From a bacterium (lineage in GTDB: Bacteria > Chloroflexota > Dormibacteria > Aeolococcales > Aeolococcaceae): a stretch of DNA of 10,543 bases. The stretch is from the NCBI GenBank assembly GCA_021850405.1, contig JAJZMA010000126.1:2362-12904 (forward strand), read 5' to 3'. Below the pieces are notes generated by a model. It had not been told where the DNA came from and searched no databases. It was given only the letters and a program-made list of their open reading frames with translations. Shown piece after piece: positions 1 through 4,787 of this stretch. How positions within the stretch are numbered: position 1 is the stretch's first letter; every line of letters starts with the position of its first letter. A program made the position numbers and the translations under genes.

Positions 1-123
1 GTCTACCCTGGGGAAGGCATCGACGCCATAGGAACTGGACTGTTACACGGCCGCGGCATAGCCGTTCCTCTGATTCTGGCTCGCGCCCTGGCAGCGTCAC
101 GGGCGAGTGAAATTGCTCACTAG
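1..123 (+). CDS. Possible 3' end of an unassigned rightward gene (partial)
   Basis: Frame 1 stays open from the left edge for 40 codons and ends with TAG at 121-123. The visible peptide is rich in Gly, Ala, Ile and Leu, with a plausible amphipathic ending (GTGLLHGRGIAVPLILARAL). Its codon use resembles that of the neighbours. I do not recognise a family from this fragment. If real, it converges on the YggT gene, whose stop codon lies at 97-99, so the two coding ends overlap by 27 bases. Forty open codons can arise by chance at this base composition, and frame 3 is also open for about 35 codons, so this is only a candidate. The alternative is that 1-96 is a short non-coding gap. Confidence 0.35.
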   Translation, partial: VYPGEGIDAIGTGLLHGRGIAVPLILARALAASRASEIAH

Positions 124-663
124 CGTCTGTGCTACGAGATAGAGCGCCAGGTAAACCACAAGCGCAATTACTGCTGGCCTCATCGGACCTGAGCTGGATC
201 GTCCAGAAGCGGCTGCTCCCCCGGAAAATGGGCGAATCAGCGGGTCAGTTGCCTGGTGAACCAGCAGCACCAGTGGGTGAAAAATGGATGCGCCAAAAAG
301 CTGCAGCAGGATACGTATCAGTACCATCAGCGCAAATATGGCAAGAATGTCGGTCAGCAGCGTGCCAATAATGCTGACAACAACGCTTTCTATCGATGCA
401 CTCCCGGTGAGAGCTGCTGCCAGAAGACGCTCAACCTCCAGCAGGACCACTATGGCCAGAAGGGGCGAGAAGTCCATGCCGGCCATCATCGGGAGCACCC
501 TTCGGAATGGGGATAGCAGGGGGGTGGTCACGTTGTCCAGCGCGCCAGCCAGCCATTGCAGCCGACCGAGGCTGGGAAACCATGACAGGAGTGCCCAGGC
601 GAAAATGACCACAATGGAAGCGGAAAGGATGATGTCTGCAACTGAGACAATCTCAATCAGCAC
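97..663 (-). CDS. YggT family integral membrane protein (two YggT repeats)
   Basis: The protein has 188 residues and two tandem YggT-type modules. The first holds a hydrophobic helix (about 8-28), then LLSWFP near 25-30, TTPLLSPFRRVLP near 46-58 and a helix after DFSPLLAI (64-71). The second holds a helix around 100-122 with LIRILLQLFG, HQATDPLIRPF near 136-146, and a last helix around 163-182. About four membrane segments are expected. The recurring T-x-P-L-L/I-x-P-F pattern is the family signature. YggT proteins are small envelope proteins of poorly defined function, linked in different bacteria to osmotic stress or to cell division and envelope organisation. The start is GTG at 661-663, preceded by AGCAGGAAT, which gives an AGGA ribosome-binding site overlapping the end of lgt 14 bases upstream. 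It is therefore probably the last gene of the leftward cluster. A Gly/Ser-rich loop at about 147-160 separates the final helix. Confidence 0.85.
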   Translation of the reverse strand: MLIEIVSVADIILSASIVVIFAWALLSWFPSLGRLQWLAGALDNVTTPLLSPFRRVLPMMAGMDFSPLLAIVVLLEVERLLAAALTGSASIESVVVSIIGTLLTDILAIFALMVLIRILLQLFGASIFHPLVLLVHQATDPLIRPFSGGAAASGRSSSGPMRPAVIALVVYLALYLVAQTLVSNFTRP

Positions 664-677
664 GGCGTGTATTCCTG

Positions 678-1580
678 CTAGCCAGAGGCGGGAAGGGCAT
701 CGGCCGCACTACTTTCTGGGTGGGGCAGATCCGTGTTGCTGCCAGCCGGATCTGGGCCCGAAGGCTTCCTCCCTTCCGTCCGCCTCCACAGGTATATGAG
801 AAGAGGAACAGCGATCAGCAGGACCGCAATTGCTGTGAGCTGGGCCTGCTTCAGGCCAAACCAGGTGGGCATGTTGATGCGCCAGGTGAACACTATTAGC
901 TGGCTGACAGAGTACAGGGCAATAAAGGTTATGCCGATGACGCCCTGGCGGACCTTCCTGCGGTTCATATAGAGCAGGATGCCAAGGATGCACAAGGTCC
1001 CGATGGCCTCAAAGATCTCGGCAGGGAGGTAGGCGACGCAGTGTGCGGGTGTACAGAGGGAAAAGCCCGGCTGCAGAACGGCATTGGGGTTGGTGTAGGC
1101 AGTTGCCCAGGGAAGCGTGCTAGGCCCGCCCAGGATGTCGCCGTTGATGAAGTTGCCTATCCGGCCTATAGGCTGACCGATCGCCCCGAACATGGCCCCA
1201 CCATCCAGCAGCAGCCAGAACGATATCCTGTGTCGTCTGGCCAGTACCGCCATGGTCAGGAGCGCCGCAAAGATTGCTCCGTAAAATGCCATGCCGCCCT
1301 GCCACACAGCGATGATGTTTATCGGGTGCTCCAGATAGTTCAGGAATCCACTCTGCACGACGTAATACAGCCTGCCCCCGATCAGGCCGAAGAATATGCC
1401 CCACATTGCAAATTTTTCTATTGTTGCCCGTGGAATTCCTCGCGGCTCCAGATATGGAACCAGACCAAACTGGTACGCGACAATGAATGCCAGGGCATAC
1501 ATAATTCCGTACCAGTGCACAGCGAGTGATCCCAGATGGAATGCGATCGGGTCGATCCCGATACGGATTATCGCCAGCAT
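678..1580 (-). CDS. lgt: Prolipoprotein diacylglyceryl transferase Lgt
   Basis: Lgt moves a diacylglyceryl group from phosphatidylglycerol to the lipobox cysteine of prolipoproteins at the cytoplasmic membrane, the first step of lipoprotein maturation. The 300-residue polytopic protein carries the family landmarks: HWYGIMYA at 22-29, GGRLYYV at 68-74, WQGGMAFYG at 93-101, the signature GRIGNFINGDILG at 139-151, YLPAEIFEAIG at 184-194 and an Arg at 234. Compared with E. coli Lgt from memory, Tyr24, Arg140, Asn143, Gly151 and Arg234 match the important Tyr26, Arg143, Asn146, Gly154 and Arg239. Tyr100 replaces His103, and Asp148 replaces Glu151. The last 35 or so residues form a hydrophilic Pro/Ser-rich tail. 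The start is ATG at 1578-1580. No other in-frame start lies between it and an upstream in-frame stop, and the ribosome-binding site is weak. It sits 85 bases after the thioredoxin-fold gene and 14 bases before the YggT gene. Confidence 0.95.
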   Translation of the reverse strand: MLAIIRIGIDPIAFHLGSLAVHWYGIMYALAFIVAYQFGLVPYLEPRGIPRATIEKFAMWGIFFGLIGGRLYYVVQSGFLNYLEHPINIIAVWQGGMAFYGAIFAALLTMAVLARRHRISFWLLLDGGAMFGAIGQPIGRIGNFINGDILGGPSTLPWATAYTNPNAVLQPGFSLCTPAHCVAYLPAEIFEAIGTLCILGILLYMNRRKVRQGVIGITFIALYSVSQLIVFTWRINMPTWFGLKQAQLTAIAVLLIAVPLLIYLWRRTEGRKPSGPDPAGSNTDLPHPESSAADALPASG

Positions 1581-1665
1581 GCCTAACCCGCCACCCCTGT
1601 CACTGGCACCTGTAGCTGAAGCGGTACTGGTCTCGTATCATGATGCGTCATCACCTGCAACCTGC

Positions 1666-2301
1666 CTACCGCTGCCTGCTTTTTTGCAGGGAGCCGATCA
1701 GCTTTTCGACATCTCCCACGGTGCGGGCAGCGCCCGCGATCATCACCCTTCCATCCCTTCCCACCAGAGTACATGCTGGGGGGTGCGCAACCCCGAACCG
1801 CCTTAGAACTTCACCCTGCTCGTCAATGGCGGTGGGGATTCCTGCAATCGCGTCAGCCCGTACCTCCGCAGGGCTGCCATGGACGATAGCCAGCACCCGG
1901 TCCCACTCATCGCTCTGTTTTCCAGCAGTAACCCTGGCTATCTCCTCCATAAGGGTGTGGCAAGGCGTACACCCAGTCTTTCCGAAAACAAGCAGCAGCC
2001 TGTGCTCGGAATAGTCTGAAAGTGACGCGGTGTGGCCTGCAGTTGTTTCGAGCTCAAACTGGGGGGCCAGGGTGCCACGGCGCAGTCCGGTCCGGCTCGA
2101 GGGGGGAGTGGCGCCGTCCCTGAGTTTTTTGGCGAGACCTTCCATGTCGGTGTCTATCTGCTCTTGCATCCTGTCCATGCGGGCTGCCATGCCCCGCATG
2201 GCTAGAGCGAATGCTGCAATCGCCAGACTCTGGACTGCCACCATGGTGAGCAGGGCAAATGAGCCGCTTCTTGCGTTCCCTGTGTCTTCCATCCCCTTCA
2301 A
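1666..2301 (-). CDS. Membrane-anchored thioredoxin-fold protein (TlpA/MauD-like redoxin)
   Basis: The protein has about 211 residues. An uncleaved-looking membrane segment lies at about 14-36. A Met/Arg/Gln-rich stretch that could be a short coiled coil follows at about 38-62, then a thioredoxin-fold domain from about 76. The redox motif is Cys111-Thr-Pro-Cys114, after the beta strand RLLLVFGKTG. HPPACTLVGRDGRV at 173-186 supplies the expected cis-proline loop, with an extra Cys177 beside it. This architecture matches TlpA- or MauD-type thiol proteins that act outside the cytoplasmic membrane in disulfide reduction or cytochrome/cofactor maturation; the substrate is unknown. The start is uncertain. 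TTG at 2299-2301 overlaps the upstream stop by 4 bases (TTGA). ATG at 2290-2292 is an alternative that leaves a 5-base gap, but its purine-rich AAGGGG touches the start codon, which is too close for a ribosome-binding site. It lies downstream of the transsulfuration genes and upstream of lgt. Confidence 0.8.
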   Translation of the reverse strand: MKGMEDTGNARSGSFALLTMVAVQSLAIAAFALAMRGMAARMDRMQEQIDTDMEGLAKKLRDGATPPSSRTGLRRGTLAPQFELETTAGHTASLSDYSEHRLLLVFGKTGCTPCHTLMEEIARVTAGKQSDEWDRVLAIVHGSPAEVRADAIAGIPTAIDEQGEVLRRFGVAHPPACTLVGRDGRVMIAGAARTVGDVEKLIGSLQKSRQR

Positions 2302-3497
2302 TGTACCGCATGAGATGGCTGACCTGTCGCGGACCTGGCATGTTCCAGCGCCTGCTCAAGATCAGAGATGAGGTCGTCGGGGTCTTCTATCCCCACTGAT
2401 AGCCGTATCAGGCCATCTGTTATTCCGTTTGTGCGTCGCGTCTTCTCTGGAATTGATGCATGGGTCATCGATGCGGGGTGCTCCGCAAGCGATTCCACCG
2501 CGCCCAGCGATTCTGCCAGCGTGAAAAGCTCAAGATGGTTGAGCAGTGCCTCGGCTGTGCTCCTGTTGGCAACTTCGAATGAGACGACTCCTCCTCCAAG
2601 GCGCAAGGCCCCTCCTGCAGCTGTGCGCAGCTCTTTGGTTGGGTAATGCACGGCACTGACGGCGGGATGGTCTACAAGGAACGCGGCTATTTTCTCAGCT
2701 GTACTGCTCTGGCGCAGGATGCGCAGCTCAAGGGTTTTTATTCCCCGGAGCAGCAGCCAGCAGTCGAAGGGGGACGGTACCGCACCGGTTGCATTTTGCA
2801 GAAAGTGAAGCCGCTCTGCCAGGTCGGGACGGTTGGTCAGGATTGCTCCTCCCACAACGTCGCTGTGTCCGCCCAGGAATTTGGTTGTGCTGTGGACAAC
2901 GATGTCAGCACCAGACTGAAGGGGGTTTTGCCCAACTGGTGTAGCGAATGTGTTGTCTACACAGACAAGGGCATGAGCAGCCCTCCCTATCCTGCTTACC
3001 GAAGCCAGATCAATGACGTGGAGCAGGGGATTGGTGGGAGATTCCAGCCAGATGATGGATGTACTTTTGGTGATGGCTGCTGCAAGATCCCCGGGGTTTC
3101 GCATGTCAACAGTGGTTATTGTTATTCCATATCTGGAAAACACTTCGCTGAAAAGTCGCCAGGTGCCGCCATAGACATCCTTTTCCAGCACCACGTGGCT
3201 TCCTTCTGGTGCCAGCATGGCCACCGCGGTAATGGCGGCCAGCCCCGAGGAGAAGGCAATCCCGTATCGTGCACATTCCAGCTCGGCCAGGCTCGCCTCA
3301 AGTGCAGCCCGCGTGGGATTCCCGGACCGGGAGTATTCATATCCCCTGGTGGTTCCCAGCGGGTGGTGGGCAAAGGTTGTCGAGAGATGGATAGGCAGGG
3401 TGACGGCTCCGGTGGCAGCGTCTACCGGCTGCCCAGCGTGCACAGCTTTGGTGCCAAGACCATGGTTGCTGGGTTGCTGCCTGCCCTTGGCGTTCAC
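2298..3497 (-). CDS. Cystathionine gamma-lyase / gamma-synthase family PLP enzyme
   Basis: This is a cytosolic Cys/Met-metabolism PLP enzyme of 399 residues, the usual length. Visible landmarks are YEYSRSGNPTR (53-63, phosphate-binding Tyr and Arg), FSSGLAAI (82-89), Tyr109 in EKDVYGGT that stacks on the cofactor, ESPTNP (152-157), Asp181 in CVDNTFATP, the cofactor lysine Lys206 in STTKFLGGHSD, ESLAEHPASMTHA (335-347) and Arg365 in LIRLSVGIED. Family members either split cystathionine to cysteine, 2-oxobutyrate and ammonia (lyase, MccB/CGL) or make cystathionine from an activated homoserine and cysteine (synthase, MetB). Sequence alone does not separate these. The upstream cystathionine beta-synthase-type gene favours lyase and reverse transsulfuration. 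The start is GTG at 3495-3497, overlapping the upstream stop as GTGA, with AGGAAAG about six bases upstream as a good ribosome-binding site. Confidence 0.92.
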   Translation of the reverse strand: MNAKGRQQPSNHGLGTKAVHAGQPVDAATGAVTLPIHLSTTFAHHPLGTTRGYEYSRSGNPTRAALEASLAELECARYGIAFSSGLAAITAVAMLAPEGSHVVLEKDVYGGTWRLFSEVFSRYGITITTVDMRNPGDLAAAITKSTSIIWLESPTNPLLHVIDLASVSRIGRAAHALVCVDNTFATPVGQNPLQSGADIVVHSTTKFLGGHSDVVGGAILTNRPDLAERLHFLQNATGAVPSPFDCWLLLRGIKTLELRILRQSSTAEKIAAFLVDHPAVSAVHYPTKELRTAAGGALRLGGGVVSFEVANRSTAEALLNHLELFTLAESLGAVESLAEHPASMTHASIPEKTRRTNGITDGLIRLSVGIEDPDDLISDLEQALEHARSATGQPSHAVH

Positions 3498-4597
3498 GTC
3501 CGCTTTCCTGCCACAGGACCAGCAGTTTTGCGTGTCTTCCTCGCTGTCAGGTGCGCCTCAGTGCGGTCGCTCTCAGCTGCTGGTGGGGAGTCTGCTGCAG
3601 CGGCTCGCGGGGTTTTTCCTGTATCTACGTTTGTCGCTGCACCGTGTGTGTCAAATCCGTTCTCCTGCATCCAGCGGTCCTGGTAGAACCGGCTAAGGTA
3701 GTTGCGCCCGGTGTCAGGCAGTATTACCACCATGGTTATTTCACGGCCCAGTGCAGGAGCAATCTGGAGCGCGGCATGCACCGCCATACCGGACGACCCC
3801 CCTGCCAGAATGCCCTCCTCCCGTGCGAGCCGACGGGCAGTCAGGAATGCATCCTGGTCGTTCACCTGGACCACCAGATCCAGGACGGATGGATCATACG
3901 TCCTGGGGTAGAAATCCTCTCCCACCCCTTCTACCCGGTAGGGTGCAATCTCGCCTGAGTAGATTGAGCCCAGTGGGTCGGCCCCCACTACCATGACGGA
4001 TGGCTTTTTTTCCTTCAGGTAGCGCGCCGTGCCAGAGATGGTTCCACCGGTTCCTATTCCAGCCACCAGCACATCGAGCTTTCCTTCGGTCTGTCGCCAT
4101 AGCTCAGGCCCAGTCGTCAGATAGTGGGCTTTGGGGTTACTGGGATTGGCGTACTGGTTGGGCTGGAATGCCCCAGGGGTCTCACGGGTAATGCGGTCGG
4201 CGACGCTGTAGTAGGACTCTGGTGATTCTTTCGGCACGTTGGTCGGGGTTATCACAACCCGTGCACCGTAGGCCTCCAGTAGCGCGATTTTTTCCGGTGC
4301 CATCTTGTCTGGCATGACAAAGATAGCCCTGTATCCCCGTAGTGCAGCCACCATGGCAAGGCCTACCCCCGTGTTGCCCGAGGTGGGCTCCACGATGGTG
4401 CCACCTGGCTGCAGGAACCCCTTCCTTTCAGCCTCTTCAATCATGGATAGTGCGATGCGATCCTTGATACTTCCCCCTGGGTTGAGGCTCTCTACCTTCA
4501 TGAGAATGGTGGGGCGAAGGCCCTTGTTCAGGGAGCGCATCCGCACCAGTGGCGTGTTGCCGACGGCTTCTATGATGGAGTTGAGGTAGGGTGCCAT
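3494..4597 (-). CDS. cbs: Cystathionine beta-synthase-type PLP enzyme lacking Bateman domains (cysteine synthase family)
   Basis: This is a fold-type II PLP enzyme of 367 residues. Landmarks are NTPLVRM (14-20), the cofactor lysine Lys45 in LNPGGSIKDR, the substrate loop TSGNTG at 72-77, the phosphate-binding loop GTGGT at 182-186, GGSSGMA (266-272) and LPDTGRNYLSRF (293-304). Several stretches match actinobacterial cystathionine beta-synthase better than CysK as I remember them: TSGNTGVGLA, ESYYSVADRI, YANPSNPKAHYLTTGPELW, GADPLGSIYSG and VEGVGEDFYP. The expected reaction is serine (or O-acetylserine) plus homocysteine to cystathionine. The catalytic domain ends near residue 317. Instead of the two C-terminal CBS (Bateman) regulatory domains of many homologues there is a tail of about 47 residues rich in Ala, Thr, Lys and Arg. 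It is the first gene of the leftward cluster, starting with ATG at 4595-4597 without a clear ribosome-binding site. A pure O-acetylserine sulfhydrylase role remains possible. Confidence 0.88.
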   Translation of the reverse strand: MAPYLNSIIEAVGNTPLVRMRSLNKGLRPTILMKVESLNPGGSIKDRIALSMIEEAERKGFLQPGGTIVEPTSGNTGVGLAMVAALRGYRAIFVMPDKMAPEKIALLEAYGARVVITPTNVPKESPESYYSVADRITRETPGAFQPNQYANPSNPKAHYLTTGPELWRQTEGKLDVLVAGIGTGGTISGTARYLKEKKPSVMVVGADPLGSIYSGEIAPYRVEGVGEDFYPRTYDPSVLDLVVQVNDQDAFLTARRLAREEGILAGGSSGMAVHAALQIAPALGREITMVVILPDTGRNYLSRFYQDRWMQENGFDTHGAATNVDTGKTPRAAAADSPPAAESDRTEAHLTARKTRKTAGPVAGKRT

Positions 4598-4787
4598 ATC
4601 TGTATTGTGGCAACTGCCACTCTGTTTGCGTATGATTGCGGGCTCCCTTTCCGTCGCGCCTCCCTGGGCGCACCACTGGTCCTGTCACCAATGAGCCCAC
4701 TGCTGGCTGGTGGCGGTGTTTCAGTCTTGTTGCCAAGGGGCCAGGCTGAAGGCAGGGGGTAGCCCAGTTTGGGTATGGTCACTCGAG
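4598..4787. promoter_or_regulatory. Divergent intergenic region between the cbs and addB-like genes
   Basis: This gap of about 190 bases separates the leftward sulfur-metabolism cluster from the rightward helicase-nuclease pair, so it should carry promoters for both. The best -10-like box I see is TATGAT at 4631-4636 (rightward), but no good -35 box lies 16-18 bases upstream of it. For the leftward direction I see no convincing promoter. The only clear structure is the inverted repeat at 4607-4620. The right part of the region, from 4710, would become coding if the addB-like gene used the upstream GTG. Confidence 0.5.
4607..4620. promoter_or_regulatory. Perfect 6+6 bp inverted repeat, candidate operator
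   Basis: GTGGCA-AC-TGCCAC has perfect 6-base arms and a 2-base spacer. It ends ten bases before the start codon of the cbs-type gene. The position suits a repressor site or a site overlapping the leftward transcription start. It is too short, with too small a loop, for a convincing terminator hairpin, and no T-run follows on either strand. I cannot match it to a known regulator. A chance palindrome is possible. Confidence 0.3.

Noticed and set aside
284-799. Open frame of 171 codons on the + strand across yggT and the end of lgt
   Set aside because: It is antisense to two clear membrane-protein genes, and its Ser/Arg/Thr-rich product lacks any recognisable feature.
1641-1653. Short inverted repeat TGATG-CGT-CATCA between the thioredoxin-fold gene and lgt
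   Set aside because: The arms are only 5 bases and no T-run follows, so it is not a credible terminator or operator without conservation data.
1583-1774. Small open frame of 63 codons on the - strand in the gap before lgt
   Set aside because: About two thirds of it lies in another frame of the thioredoxin-fold gene. Its product is low-complexity and basic, with no sign of a conserved small protein.
2646-3686. Long open frame of 346 codons on the + strand opposite the cystathionine gamma-lyase/synthase gene
   Set aside because: It is antisense to a gene with all catalytic motifs intact. Its product is rich in Cys, Gly, Ser and Pro with no recognisable domain, as expected for a shadow frame in G+C-rich DNA.
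4706-4713. E. coli Chi octamer GCTGGTGG just before the addB-like gene, with further copies at 3579-3586 and 4063-4070 (reverse)
   Set aside because: Chi sequences are lineage-specific, and the E. coli octamer is not expected to serve an AddAB-type enzyme. An octamer of this composition is expected roughly once per window by chance, so three copies are weak evidence.
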